64,000 nucleotides of DNA from Wuchereria bancrofti (taxonomy: Eukaryota > Nematoda > Chromadorea > Rhabditida > Onchocercidae), in assembly GCA_005281725.1 (NCBI GenBank), contig SSBO01000001.1:1596399-1660398 (forward strand), in the 5' to 3' direction. Both the position numbers and the translations under genes were made by a program. The notes under the pieces were generated by a model, which was not told the DNA's origin, did not search any database, and saw only the letters and a list, made by a program, of their open reading frames with translations. Shown here one piece after another: positions 1 to 21,188 of the stretch. Position 1 is the stretch's first letter. Every line of letters starts with the position of its first letter.

Positions 1-1067
1 ACATTACACTTGCAGGAAAAAACAAAATTCAGAAAGCTCAACAACAAATAAAATGAGAAATTTAAATTTTAATTTAAATTCTTCTTTTCAAAATAACGAA
101 GTTAAATTTTACTTCCTTACTTTTTTGTTCTTTGTGTGTATTTGTGCAAGAAATAAGAGAATTTAAATTATTTTTTCTGGACAATCATTCAGAAAGTGTA
201 TTAAAGAGAAATATAAGGAAAATTCTGATTGAAGCATTTATTAAGCTAATGTAAAAAAAGACAACGAAATGAATAGTTGCAGTCTGGTAATACTTTTTCA
301 AGTTCAGATTAATGTTAATTAATTCAAGTTTGACCTTTACACTTCATCAACTTCTAATCATTATTCATTTCATTTCTCTTTTTCAATCATATCTTTCTTC
401 TTCTTCTTCTTCTTCAACATTACAATAACAACAATAATAGTTGCATTTTAACAAATGCTAACAAATAGTAGCAATCTGCAATAAAAAAAAAAAGAAATGA
501 TCACGGTAATGGAACTGTTTATAAATTAGAATTTGCACTTTTTGAAGTGAAACCGGTATTTCTAATCTAAACACTTAAGGGTCAAATGAAGAAGGAAGGT
601 ATAGAAGAAATTGTTGGCTTTTTATTACAAAACATGCTATGATTAGGGTGTAACTTTTGTAGAAGTTACACTATAAAAGTTACTCATAAACTAGAAATCA
701 ATACAATTTGTAAATGTTATATATATCAAATTTCACAAATCATTCTCTTTCATTCCAAAAAATGTTATACATTGGATAATTTCCATCAAAATAATTTATT
801 AACTTTTATTGTAATTAATACCAATTTTTTTCTGTTCTTTTTTTTCTGTAATTAATACTTACTTCTTAAAATGCTACTGTATAAATTAGCAAATGTTACT
901 TTTCAACTGAATCTTCATCGTCTCGATTTGCTGAGTAAACGACTTCCTTGACTTATATGTTGATTATCATAAGTTGAATAATGAATGTAACCACTACTTC
1001 AAAATTATTATGAAGCAAAATTTTTGTAAATAAAAAACAAATTTCATAAAGTTTAAAATTATTTTAG
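1..1067. other. upstream region of first collagen gene
   Basis: AT-rich non-coding sequence with no supported gene. It must hold the promoter of the collagen that begins at 1068, but I see no element I can name. The last bases before the ATG read TTTTAG, a 3' splice acceptor abutting the start codon. That fits either spliced-leader trans-splicing directly onto the ATG or a short 5' UTR intron. Confidence 0.5.
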
Positions 1068-3937
<2,870 letters not shown>

Positions 3938-4072
3938 GTAAGCAATATTGTGACACATTTTTTCCTGCATTATTTGAAATTCATTCAGATTTTATTATGC
4001 TAATTAATCGCACTTATGCTATAATTTTAAACAAAAGCAATCTTTTACTTTGTTATGCCTTCATCCTGAAAT

Positions 4073-4078
4073 AATAAA
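4073..4078 (+). terminator. candidate poly(A) signal of first collagen
   Basis: AATAAA lies about 136 bases past the collagen stop codon, a plausible 3' UTR length. Such hexamers are common by chance in DNA this AT-rich. Confidence 0.35.
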
Positions 4079-6278
4079 AAATCTTCAGCTATTTTAGGAT
4101 TGATTGATTATACTGTGCATTGGTTTTCATCATCATTTATTTGGAATTTCCAACGAAATACAACAAAATTGCTTTTTCTATCGCTTTGTGCAGTTATTTT
4201 CAATCACTGTTTATATAACTTTATAGTCATTTAAATCTGTTTTCAAAAAAAGAATCAATAGAAATAAAGAGAAAGAAAAAAAGAAAGTAATAATTATGAA
4301 AAAGGAATAAGTCAGGCAATAAATGATTTGAGCAAAATTTGCAATTTTTTTTTTTGCATGCTACTCTGTCATCAGTACTTATGTGACACCCATCTCACAT
4401 TCTTCATACATCCAACATTTGCGCACTTTATTCAATGCATTTTTCGACCATTCAATAAACATGAAGCAAATTTTAACTTTTGAAAGGAAAAAAAAGTAAT
4501 GCAAGGTATTGAAAGAGTTTTCAGAAATTTGCTGATAGTTTTTTGCTTAACCATTTCTTTACTTGAAATTTTCTTTAAAAAAATCTATTCCATTTTTCCT
4601 GAAATTTGTTGTGCTACTGAAGAGGATTAATCTACATTTCGAACAATTTTATTGAAATTCAATAGTTCCCAGATTTTATGGATATGCTTGAAATTCAAAT
4701 GAGAGATAAACATATTGGGTTTTATCTTTACACTTATAAAGTTGAATTAAAGTGAAAATTACGAAAGTCAATTTGCAATTTTTTTTTTTTGCTGTGAAAT
4801 TTGAGTTGAGATTGAAATTTACAAGTCAGACATTATAAATCTTGACTTAACTTTACAATTCAAATATGTATTTTAAATGTGGAGTGAAAATATGATCGAA
4901 ATTTGGTCCACTATTCATAATAAAACTAGTGAAAGATTAAATAACCGAAGACAAAAGGATTAAATTCTGTGAAAAAAAATTAAAAGATTATAAAATCACG
5001 ACCGTAATGAAATTTTTATACCCGCGGGCAATAATTATGTGAATTATGGTAAACAAGGAGAAATCTAAAGAAAAAAATAAATAAATATGCAATCTATTGA
5101 TGGCAATCTGTCTTAACTTAAAAAAAAAATATTATATCTCCCACAGTTATCATGGAAAAAAGAAAGAATTCGACGAGCTTTTTTTTTCTTTCCGTCAAAA
5201 ACAGACAGAAATGAGCTCCTGGAAAACCAGATTTTGTACTTATAAAACTTCTAAAATTGTGAATGGAGAAAATCATTGGACTAGAAAACAAAAATAATTA
5301 TCTCTAAATGATCCAGAAGATTTAAGAAATTTATTCCATTTGTCGTTTAAATTTATAATTGGCATATTTCATTATTATTGTTCATACTTCATACATATTT
5401 CATTTTACAATATTTATTCGGCTGTAGTTTCAGATGCAAACTGATTAATGTTTCTTTGCAAACTGTGTATTGGTTGATCAAATAGAGAAAGTAAATGATT
5501 TAAGGTTTTTAAAATGATTGTAAATTAAATTCAAATCATAAGCGACATTTAAAATACATTGGTTTTGAATCATGAAATCGAAAAAGGATATGTGCTAATA
5601 GTGCAGTTTAGATTCGTTTGTAGTTAGTTTGATTCTAATTTCCTAACAATGTTATAGCTTTATCCATTGAGTTTATTAGTGATAAGGATAATTGGATCAA
5701 AGAGTAGAATTAGGGATTGATCTATAAAATGATATTTGAACTGACAGATATATCAGATCATATCACTGATTGCAAGTAATAATCCTGGAAAGACGCATAT
5801 GCAACATGCATATATGATTATAGAGGAAAATTCTGAGATGACTCCATATTCTTGCTAGCTAATTCTAAAAAAAGTAGTTTGAACGTTTGTGACCTTTTCT
5901 CATTGTCACCTTAAGATTGAGTAAGAGAGAAAGGAGAGTCAGTAGAAATGAAGAATGATTAATTTGATTTGCTGAAAGTACACTATTGCAGATTATTTAC
6001 TATGATAATTCTAGATTAATTGAATGGATATGGAAGAATGAGGATATTACGGGTAAACTAGCAAAAGAATTGGGCGGGTAAAAGACGAATGTCATCGTTA
6101 TTCTATCGTACACTTCTCTCTCTCTCTCAATGATATTAATAGTAGGTATAAGTGCCGGGGGAGATGAAGAGAAGGAGTTAATATATTCAGATATTCCGTA
6201 ATCCATAGTTTTCCTTTTCCCTGCTTTCATTCATCTATTCCTCTCCACAGACCCTCAGGGCGGAGTTCATCCTTCCTC

Positions 6279-6279
<1 letters not shown>

Positions 6280-6334
<55 letters not shown>
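6280..6334. repeat. poly-A tract of 55 bases
   Basis: An uninterrupted run of A, followed by an A-rich stretch with scattered G and C. It could be a mononucleotide repeat or the tail of an old retroposed sequence. No retroelement body is visible upstream. Its exact length is likely uncertain in any assembly. Confidence 0.9.
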
Positions 6335-6336
<2 letters not shown>

Positions 6337-6457
6337 AACAAAACAAAACAAAAAAGAAGAAAACTCCATACAATACCCTCCTACAGGACAGTCAACCTTC
6401 TTTTGATTTCAATATATAAATTGCTACTGCTTTTCATTAGTCCTCATCTTACGTATA

Positions 6458-6519
6458 CGTACACACATACACACACACATACACACATTACACATACACA
6501 CACACACATACATATCCAT
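6458..6519. repeat. CA-rich microsatellite
   Basis: Imperfect (CA)n/ACACAT repeat about 200 bases upstream of the second collagen start. Confidence 0.85.
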
Positions 6520-6701
6520 ACAAGTACAGTAAGTTAATCGTGGAATGTTGATTAATTATCAAGCATTTGCATAATTTAGATGTTTTATTATTAATTTAGC
6601 AATCATTGTAATAAGCTCTTTTATAGTAGTAGAATTGATCACTTCGCTTGATTTTCGATTCTAAAATCGTTGATTTTAAAATTTGGTTCTAGCCTGCTAT
6701 C

Positions 6702-10555
<3,854 letters not shown>

Positions 10556-10929
10556 AGAATAATGTAAAAAAGTATTTCCTGCAAGATTGCTCATCATCTA
10601 TGAATTTCTTCAATATAATAATCTCTCATTTATTCGACCAAAAAACATTCACTATTTTTTCGCCAAAATCTTGCCTCTTTATATCACCAAATTTTCCAGA
10701 TCAAAAAAAAAAACTAGAAACATCGCCCGTCAAAAAATCTCGATTATCTTTTGATAGGGCCTATTTTTTCGTTCTATGTTGATGAATTTTTACGAAATCG
10801 AAAGCAATACAGTTCAATTATGCAAATTTGGATAAAACGCTTTTACTGCCGTTTATTTCTGAAATTTCCGACATACATGGAGCATTTCAAAGCTTACTGA
10901 AGAATACAGAAAACTTGGAGTTTAAAAAT

Positions 10930-10935
10930 AATAAA
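10930..10935 (+). terminator. candidate poly(A) signal of second collagen
   Basis: AATAAA about 375 bases after the stop codon. It lies 275 bases from the convergent 3' end of the methyltransferase gene. No other + strand gene is nearby to claim it. Confidence 0.3.
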
Positions 10936-11209
10936 ACCATCCTGAAAAGCGATGTTCAGAAATCGATTTATCCGTAGTACGAACATCAAGAAAAAAGTAA
11001 GGTTTCATATAGTTCAATGCTTCAAAATGCTACTCCAAACTGCAGAAGTATACTGACCGCGGGCAATAGAATAAAATGTATTCAGCATACAGCATGAAAC
11101 TGTTTATTTATAACAAATAATTTTAAAATTCAAAAATCTGAATACAAAAAGAAGTTCGGGTCTTCAGATCAAGGTAGCTCGGATATAATTTCATCAAATG
11201 GTAAAGAGT

Positions 11210-14200
11210 TTAGAGAAGTCGCTTGCGACAAAAACGTGAACCGCAAAAGCATTCAAGTCGCTTTCCATCTACGGCACCTTCCAAATAACCATAATCCCAA
11301 AAAAGTTCCTGAAAATAAACGTACGAAAGCGCTTCAGTTCACATGAAATTCTCACTCTGCTTTTCGATTAAAATTCTGCGGTTGTAAATGCTATATTCAA
11401 CTATTCTTTAATTAGTTATAATCACTAAAATAAATAGTTTGTTCGTTATAAACAAAAACTACGGTAGTAATGAAAAAATGGTTGTGTGAAAAATTTATTT
11501 TCTTTTTAAACGCCTCCATAGAAAATCAATGATGAAGAAGCAGCCTTATTCACATAAATTTTATTTCTCAAAAATCAATTTGAATAATCAAACAGAAGTT
11601 AACATACTGAACCCGCAGAAATCTTTGTCGTCGTGAAAAATGCAATCCAAGGTAGACGAAAATCATGGGTGTCAACATATACCAACTGGGAACGAATGTT
11701 CGGTTGACAACTATGATTAAAAAATCGTCCAATGTTACCCTTTTTCTTAGCATCGATTGTGTATAGTGATGGAAGCTCCATGTTTTCAACATATTTTAAC
11801 ATATCGAAACGACCTTCGGGTGGACCTAGTCAAAATTTTTATACAGCTAAAAAAACTAACAAAACTTTCAGGAAAGGAATTGATTTCAATTTGTGATTTA
11901 AATAAATCACAAACTGAAATCAATTTCACTGTTGCGCATTTGGAAATGTCGAATTTACAGGGTCGCTACCTGCTGGTTCAACTGCTGGCATATCATCACT
12001 GTCTAATTTCGTTCCACTTGTAAAGACATCTGGTTCCACCATAACAAGTGATGAACGAGCATAATCCAAATCCGCTGCTGCTAATTCATTCTTTTCCTGA
12101 AAACAATTCATAAAAATTTCAAAATTCGAGCCAAAATAACGAATAAAACATTTCGCACAAAACATCTTAAAAGAAAACCAGTGAAACTTACTAATTCCCT
12201 TGTTGAAAGGTCCTGTTCTTCATCATTACCTTCTTGTGCAAGTTTTCGACGTTTCTGAATTTTGGTAACTTTGCTTTCCAAATGACTTCCTTCTGAAGAG
12301 AATGACGAATCTTGACCACTGAAACATATAGTTTACAATCAATAAAGAACATTATAAATCTCAAAATTAAAAAACATTCAGATTTCAGTAATAGCTATTC
12401 CTAATTTAGATAGTAATAACTGCAATCTTATTTATGCTACAATAAAAACAGCAAAGAAATAAGTGATTTCCCTGACCTATCATAATCTTCGTCTTCCTCA
12501 CATGAATCTTGATCATTCGTAATCAGTTCTCCTTCGACTGATAAATTAGCTCCATCACCACCTTAAGAAAACAACTTCATAGGTTTTCAAACATTTCCCA
12601 TAATTTATCCCAAAATCCTAAAAATTGATTCAAAATGTTGAATCTTACCACAATTATTTTCGTCGTCTGAATAATAACCGTCATTTGAATCTCCCAAATC
12701 CACACCAGCATTATGTTTCTCCTTTTCAACGTTATCCACCAAATTTACATCAGCAAAATATTCATCACCAAACTACAAAACTTTTATTCAAAGATTAGAG
12801 CCAGAAAAAATAATTAAAAGTATATAAAGTTCCTTACAAACTTCAATTTATATAATTTATACGCTTCATTAACGGTTCTTCCATTAATAATGTTTTAATG
12901 ATAGCTAAAGATATCAAAAAAATAGCGAATACTTTGATTATGTATTGAAAGATATAGAAATATAACAGTTGCTCTGCTTACTGCAACATAACGATGAGAA
13001 ACCAAAAAATAAAGAATTCAAAAAAGACTTACCGTTTTTCCTTCCCTTTCTGCTTGGCTATCTGTAAGAATAGCACCAGCGTAAGTACACAGGAAAACGC
13101 CCGCTGGAATATCAATCATCGATCGAACACCCCAACCCATTTTTTCTGTTTTAAACAACTGTAAAAATAAGTATGGATAATGGGAATTAAAATTAAAGCA
13201 ATCAACTAAAAACAAAAAATTCTCCAAGATTGGAACCAATAAGACATTTTGCAATACCTTGATTATACTTTCCGTCTTGTTAAATCTGTTTATAATCGTG
13301 TATCTTTAAAAACACCTTATCTATCTTTCTCAATTGATCTCTTTTTTCAATTGATTCCCCAACTTTTTTTCTCAAATATACATTATTTTTCTCACTGAAA
13401 GTAACATATATCACAACCACTTATATTCCCTATCAGATCATTGACAAAGTTATATCTCATTTGTTTAGTAATTACAATCGATAACGAAATGATCAGCGAT
13501 CAAGCTGTATTATAAAACTCTGAATATTACAATCCAAAGTAATATAGCTAATAATTATTTCGAGCCAAATTAATGGATAACCGGAGGAATAACCTCAACA
13601 GGAATTTTCATTTGTTGTTGTACCACTCGATTATGACATTTACTCCGATTGCATCTACACTTGTCATTACATTCATATAAACCAGATAAGTATGACTCAT
13701 CGGTACCTCCAAGTGCCAAATTACGATACCTGAAAAAAAAAAAACTTTTAACTTTATTGTCTAATAACAGGCATACCAATTACAATAACATGAAACATTT
13801 ATAATTTTTAAAGTCCAATTATATGTTTCAAAAAAGGCGTATAAAGTGATATTTTGCAGAATGAATTGAAATTTACACTGATTTTAAAAATAAACAGTAA
13901 AATGAAAATTGGACGGTTACCAAAGTTTTACAGAAACGATGTTAAAATAGTAGTACTTTTTTTTATATATATAGAAAAACTGACATATATCCTTTGGCAT
14001 GTAAAGGCTGAAGACTTTTATCCAGACGTAGTACTTCTGAACGGGTTAATAAACGACATTCACACCGGGTCTCATCCGCACAGTCATCTAGTTAAAAAAA
14101 ATAATGGAAGTTCCCATGAAATTCAAATCATGACAGTTAGAGACACTTTTCTTATAATGAAAAATTTTTCATCCCTTTATGAAAAATAACAAACTACAAA

Positions 14201-17200
14201 ATACCAACCAGTACAAGTACACCCGCTGCAAAAATCAAGTGATATAGATGATATGTCTGTCTCCTTATCGTATGGATATCGTCGTGGATAATATTCAATC
14301 TGGAAAAAATTGGAATATCAAATATACTTCTAAAACCATACAAGCTTTAATATCAGAAAAAAAAAAGTAAAAAAGAAAATGATAAAAAAATCGTGTACAC
14401 AATGGGAAAGATATACATTCAGAAATTATGAATGTAGATCTTTTCCTCATTGACGACTTCATTTTACATGAATATGGAACCAATGAGAATGAAAGTGAAA
14501 GAGGTAGGCACTTGAGTTGACAAGATTCATTTCGCTGAAATTAAAAACAAGAAAAAATTTACTTTTGGTGGTAATTCATCATCAATTTCATTATAAACAG
14601 GAATTGGGATGGCTTCATAACCATTCGTGAAGTCATCCATTAGTTTAGCTTTAACCGGTGTTCGATAAATTACATTCGGACGAATTGTTCGATCAAATGT
14701 GAACAAATCAATGGTTAAGCGACTAGATGTATCCTTAAAAAAAAAAAGGAAAATCTAGCCCTCAAACAAATAACTTTTACATATTAATATTTCATTAATG
14801 TGAAACTCTGCAGTGGTTAGAAAAATCACACTTTCAAATATTTCGTAATGTGATCCAATTTATAGATAGAGATTCCACATGGTGTACGATAAACCACAGC
14901 TGAATCAGTCGCTTTACGACTGTGGGCTACTTTAGCCCTTTTCGTGAACGTTACAATCTACAAAAGAATAAGATTTAAAAGTGAATTCAAATCAATTTAC
15001 TAATATTCGCGAAATACTCGAAAAATTTCTAACCTTAAGTTTCAAAAATAATGAATTTTTCAAAACGGTGATATAAAAAAAGGAAAGTAATATTTTAAAT
15101 TTATTTTTGCTTTTCCTTTTAAATTTTGTTTGTTCGAATACTTCTGAAGCTGAAAGTATACAACACCTACCTCACGTGACCAACCCACCAGTAGAGGAAT
15201 CATATAAGGAGAATAGCCATAAAATTCTTTATCATATGGATCTCTGTCAAGACGTTGTAAACATTTAATCGTACATCGTGAGTGAACGACTTGTTGCAAA
15301 TTGTTCCATTCAGGTATATTTTGTATAATAAGGTTCTTCTGCAACAAAAGAATGCATTTTAAACCGGAAAAAATTATATACCCGAGATCGATTTTCGAAA
15401 ATAAGATGTATTTTTTGAAATCACTTTACATATGTATATTTAAAAAACTACTCTATGTATATTTAAAAAACTACTCCCACAGTCCATTAAAATAAATTAA
15501 ATAATTGCATACCTCTTTGCGTAAGCGAGGTAATCTTCCTTCAGTAACTGGATAATCTTGATAATCATTCTCATGCTGCATGGCTAATATTCCTCCTTTT
15601 CGAGCTGTCTGAAGTCTCGGATAATTCTGAAAGGAAGAAAAATCAAAATTTTAAAAACACAGTAACATGAAAAATTAACAATTACTACCTCTTACCGGTT
15701 CATTGTCACTCAATAAAGCTCGCCCACGTGGACAAAGATCCATCTCCTTACTGAAAATACTACAATGTTTTAGAGAATGAAAAGCACTTTTACAGCAACA
15801 ATAATAGTAAAAATATAATGAAAGAAGTAATTCACTTTATTTTATATGGGAAACACCGTAATCTATTTTGGTTCCGTTCAATAAACTTTCCAATCATCAA
15901 ACCTTAAATTCTTATTTGAGCTACTTTGTTTAGGTAGTGAAACCGTATATTCCAAATTGTGAGCCAATCGTGCTTCCCGTCTGGAACGCAGTGGAGCCAT
16001 CGAAATTCCCATTTTCTCTTGCTGCTCGATTTTCTCCAATCTCTAGAAATATGAAGTAACTGCAATTGTTAATTTATGCATCACTGCGACAACTAGCAAT
16101 TTTCAAATCTTATTAAAATTTTTCAAAACACTTCAAATTCTACAAATTATTTAAAACTACATCAATTGTTTGACGGATTGCTTCTAATCTTTCTGAGCCA
16201 CGATAAATCCATTCATCTATGTGATTATGACGATTGCATGGAGTTACCACACAATCTGCACCCCATTTGCCACGAATTGGAAAGCGCAATAATGCAAATT
16301 GCCTTTCGGTTCGCAAAACATATGCAGAATGAGGTTTACCCTCTCGAAGAATCTGTAAGCAATATTTTTTATAGTTCTAAAATAAACATCGAAGTTGTTT
16401 CAATTTTCTAATTTTCCTAGGTTTCAGAAAATGCTTTTCAAAAGCATTCCTCAGTAGATATTTTTTCTTTTTTGGAAAGAAAAAAACATTTTTCATACAG
16501 GAAAAGACTTTCGTCTGAATGTTTTTGCTAACACACAAATGAATAATGACAGAAAAATTAATGCGCTTACGTTTACACGCTGCGTATTTTCCTTACGTTT
16601 CATCGGAACAAGTGGCCAATCCGGAAAACTCTTCAAATAGTGTTTAACAAATTTTTGTCGAAATTGTGGTACTAGGCACCAATTGTTGCGACGATCTATT
16701 TCCTGTAAAAATTACTGTTTATTTCATGTTGCTTAAATTGAATAAAATCTATGAAAAAAAAAATATATACATATATATATGCGCTAACCTGCACGATGCA
16801 AATTAAATAAAAATTGCACAAAGAAAATTAGCTTCCCACTTTTTAATAAAAACTCACTTCTTTGCCATTGTAAAGCTTATACTTCTGTTCTGCAATAATA
16901 TAGACTGTCCGTTCGTGAACGAAACTGTCAATGCCATTATCAAAAAATACCTGCAAGATATAACAGAATGACTTGAGAAATAGCTTTAAAAGAGGTGAAA
17001 ATTTAGCTTTTATGAGTTATTTAAATTGTCTTTACAATTTCTTTACATAAAACTTTACCAGCATTTCATTTCGTGAGAATCCATGGGGTCCTACACCTAC
17101 TATTCCCGAATAAAATGCTTTCCGATAACGACTAAACCGAAGTCTGAAAATGGCAATATTTCATGAAATACAATTTTAATTTGAATAATGGAATAAGTAA

Positions 17201-20200
17201 GTTTAGAATTGAAAAACAGAAAGTTACTTTGGCTCATATAAAGCACATACGCGCACACCTTCCCACATATGTAAAGGACCGTCAATTTTACGTGCAATAC
17301 GTGATATATCAATTATTTCCTCATTACCATCACCAAACAGTACGTTGTATTCACGAGGAGACACCTGAAATGATTGCTACGTGCAACTGAATGTTTAAAC
17401 ATTCAAATTCAAAGAAAAACTGAAATCATAGTAAAGAAGCATCATTATTAATTATTGGGATGAATATTAAAATAAACCCATTTATGACACAAATTAGTGG
17501 CGACAGCTATTCAACCGATTAAAAAAGAGGTTAATTAAATCCATTAAGCACTTCACTATAATATAAAGTTTTACCTTCTCAACAATTTGGCAACGAACGA
17601 AATTATATGCTTTTTGTTGGCGAGCTAAACAGAAAGACCCATTCGGAATATCATTGATATTGACAAAGTCGTTCATAATAACGTAATTTCTTCCTATATG
17701 TTCATTATGAGTCACGTTGACAACACTAATTTCTTCACTAGCTGTAGCCTAAAACCAGTTCTAGAATTTTTTATATGACAAATTTCATTTTGTCACACAA
17801 AAATTTAATTACAATCAGAAATCAATACAGCAAAGCAAAGGATGATTGATTCATGCTGCTGCCACTTTTAATACTGACTCTCTTACTCAATATAGTGTTC
17901 TTCATAGCAAATATATCCTTTCTTCATTAAACCATATCTACGGTACATATAAACCTAATAATTTCACAATTTGACAACTAAATACATTACAATAATAACA
18001 AGCAAAAAGCCACCAAATTAAATTAAAAGTTACAGAAACTAAAATACTAAGGAAAAAAACAGAAAAAAACCAGTCAAATTCACCGGAAAACTTTGATTAT
18101 TCTTTTGCGAAGCCATCATTGATTTCGCCGCCATATTTGCACACTGCTCATTTGCTAACAGCTCTCTTCCACTTCGTGCAGACAAATTCTGCTGCAAAAC
18201 TTTATTTCCTTGTAAAAACAAGAACAAATCTATATAATAATTAATGAGGAATATGAAATCAAAAAAGTTTACACAACAATTCGTAGAGCTAGAAGAATTT
18301 CCAAATAAATGGGCTTCATTTTAAATATTATTATTAAAATAGACTTTCTGTTGACTAAGATTAAATAAAATGTACAAGTGATCATGCTTTAGTAAAAGTT
18401 TCATCATGTCAGTCGTTAAAGCCCCAAGTGTTCACAGTAAGAGCTGTTATTCCTAACAGATATGTTATGAGAAATAAAAAAAAAAGTAGATTTATTCATT
18501 GGAGTACCATAATTAGAAGAGTAAAACGTTACATTCTCACTATTAGAAGTCGTATGATTACTATCTTTATTATTATTATTAAATTTCCAAAAAATAAAAC
18601 TACTCTACCAATTCAGTGAGAAGATTGCTAGCATATTTTGTCAATTCGTTTGACATCATAACTAAATTATTGGCACAATCATCATTTAAACATCTGCTGA
18701 AATTGCCTCAAAATATTATGAAAATGACAAAAAAAAAGAAAGAAAAAATGAAAAGATCAAAAAATTTTTACTTTTATTTTTGGTAATTTCTGATGTTTAG
18801 AAAAATTAATGAACACTCGGTCTATAAAAGTCTTGAGAGACTAATGGAAAAGTTCAGAATAAGTGTCTTTCAAATCGTAACTGTTATGACTATCGCATTC
18901 GGTACGATTGCCATGTTCAATAAACAAACAGTTCTGGTTCATATGAGATAAAAGAATAGCTAGAAAAACAAAATTTATCCGACCGAGGTGGAGTTGTACG
19001 ATCATTTTTGAAATCTTCCAATACTTCGCGTGCAACAGTTGCAAAATCATCCATAGATTGCATGGCTTCTTCATCCGATGGTACAAAAGATGTCTCAATC
19101 TAAAACGAAAAATTTATGACAAGAAGGAAAAGAAAAACTTGAATTTGGATTTGTCGGTGCTAACGGAAGTTCTGCACCTTTGAAATTTACATTAATAAAA
19201 ACCACCAAGACCTTATCATTATTCTTGATATTATGAAATTGCATCCAACTCTTCAGCATTCCTGATTCTGGAATTATCACTTTGCTAAACCAAGATTCAA
19301 AAGATATGATGATTTCAAATTAAACTTAGTGAATTATTTTCAGCTGTACCAGAAAACTTACATATTTCCAGTTCTGACTGAAGTCTTCAGCAACAGGCCA
19401 ACCATACATTTGCGCCAATAACATTGTCAGCATCACAATTACTTCAACTGGATCAGAAAGAATTTTCTGAAAAATAAGTTTTGACAATGATAACTATTCA
19501 ACAAAAAGTGATAAATAAAACAGTAATTATAAATGATCGGTATAAATCTCTATAGCAGGAGCAGCAATAAGTATAAATATAATAAGGGAAATAAAAGCCG
19601 CAGAAATAATTAAGGTATTACTGAAACATATCAATTCATCATTATTTACTGAAACTTACAATAGCTATTTCTGAAGGTGTTAAAGTAACATTACTGTTTA
19701 TCAAACTGCCAAGAATAAGCATATGAGCGCGATCCACACCAATGTAGCCAGCAACCCGAGATATACTGTACTTCTCCACTGTTTTATCACGTTCTGCAAC
19801 TGATCTCCTTTAAAGTTGGACAGTGACTGATATACGAGTTTACGAAGATATGTGTAAAAATGAAACCTGTATTTTTTGAAGTTACTTTAGGAGAACGGGA
19901 GAAACTGAATAACCCAGTACAAGACAATAATCGATAAAAGTGACAATGAGTATCAAGTTTTTTCTTTTTTTTTTTAAATTTATATTATCAATGTATAACG
20001 GACATCACGAGGAATTAACAGAGTACCTGTCAAATGATATTTTAGAGACGATGGAAAAAATTTTTAACCTTTCCAAATATAATCTGTTAAAAGAACAATA
20101 AAATCGAATGTTGATATGTTCATTTTAGCCGCGCCTTCTTTTATTCCTAATTTATCATTATGAAATGCAGTGACAGCTTTGGAGATCTTTTCTTCATCAA

Positions 20201-21188
20201 AATCAAGAGTGATCTAGAATTAAACAAAGTATTTCTTCAGTTATTCAATGGTGTGAAAATGAATTAACATCAAAGACCAAAAGTCGAAGTTATCAACAAA
20301 CTGAAACATATACTAAATAATATACACCATTTTTTACAAAAATATATTAAACAAATGAAGATACGTTGACTGTTGTAAATCGATCTCAAAAATTAACTTT
20401 CTCTTGAATATGATCAAAGAAATCAATGTCTAATGTTGAAAACCCATAAACAGTTCTCCGTATTTTATATTCTGGTCCGTTGTAGCGAAATGTTTTATAT
20501 AGATTACACATTCTCTCCTCACATCTGCAAAGATAATGAAATTATCATTTCAGTATTTGCTGTAATTCAAATTCAGTCAATATGGTTTGAATAGTATGAC
20601 ACAGAAATCTTCAGCATATATGAACTTGTAATACGTTAGATTCTGCGTATTGCAACATTAATTAAAATGCATGATCTTAATCTAAAATAAGACTTTGAAG
20701 CATGTGATCCATATGCTTACTAGTTACAGGGAAATATTAAAGAAAAACATAATTCTTTTATAGCAAAAAACCTACAACATTTTTCTTTCATTACTTAACA
20801 GACTCAAATCACGGCTGTCAAACACAGCAATTTCATTTGAATCATCCGATGATGTTTCATCCACCAGAAAAATATCTGCATCAATATCGACGCCAACACT
20901 CTTTTCCTAAAGCAAAATAACTTCACAAGAAATGAAAATAAATTATTCCTTCTACTTGAATAAAAACCATTCTAACTAAAATCAACCATCCATGTTATTT
21001 TTTTTTTTTTTGAGACAAGATAGCGCAATTCCGGTCACCATGTTTAAAAGAACGTCTATGTGACACGCGACATGTCAAATATACACTACCAGTGGAAATT
21101 TAATATTGTAATGATAGTATTAACAAACTGTATGATTCGCAGTTCCAGGCAGACTGACAATACCAGTAGGCTCATCATCTATTTCCAT
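11210..21188 (-). CDS. met-2: SETDB1/MET-2-type histone H3K9 methyltransferase
   Basis: Nuclear SET-domain enzyme predicted to methylate H3K9 (SETDB1/MET-2 family). I traced about 30 exons, about 1,250 aa, close to human SETDB1. In order: an acidic N-terminus (20398-21188); Tudor-like segments (16161-17364; VFFDNGIDSFV, WIYRGSERLE); an MBD-like region (14832-15338; VVYRTPCGISIYKLD); pre-SET cysteines (13594-14299; CSGCTCTDDCADETRCEC, YECNDKCRCNRSKC); SET part 1 (13033-13158; LFKTEKMGWGVR); GDEYFADVNLVD (12649-12772); an acidic insert splitting the SET domain (11970-12561); SET part 2 (11608-11825; GNIGRFFNHSCQPN); and post-SET (11210-11308; ELFWDYGY, CFCGSRFC). The catalytic and AdoMet-binding motifs look intact. 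The start ATG (MEIDDEPTG) follows an AAATTAG acceptor. The junction between the exons at 20069-20213 and 19660-19807 is out of phase in my model, so an exon is missing or misplaced there. Confidence 0.9.
11880..11923. repeat. 19-bp hairpin in a methyltransferase intron
   Basis: Arms 11880-11898 and 11905-11923 are complementary at 18 of 19 positions, around a 6-base loop. It lies wholly within the intron between the exons at 11825 and 11970. Confidence 0.7.

Larger units (their letters stand above)
3938..6701. other. intergenic region between the two collagens
   Basis: Holds the 3' UTR of the first collagen and the promoter of the second. No supported gene. Its only clear structures are a 55-base A run near 6280 and a CA-rich microsatellite near 6460. 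The short ORFs here have no recognisable domains. Confidence 0.5.

Noticed and set aside
19095..19280. - strand ORF MIIPESGMLKSWMQF between methyltransferase exons
   Set aside because: Including it breaks phase on both sides; joining 19362-19466 directly to 19000-19099 keeps the frame, so I treat it as intron.
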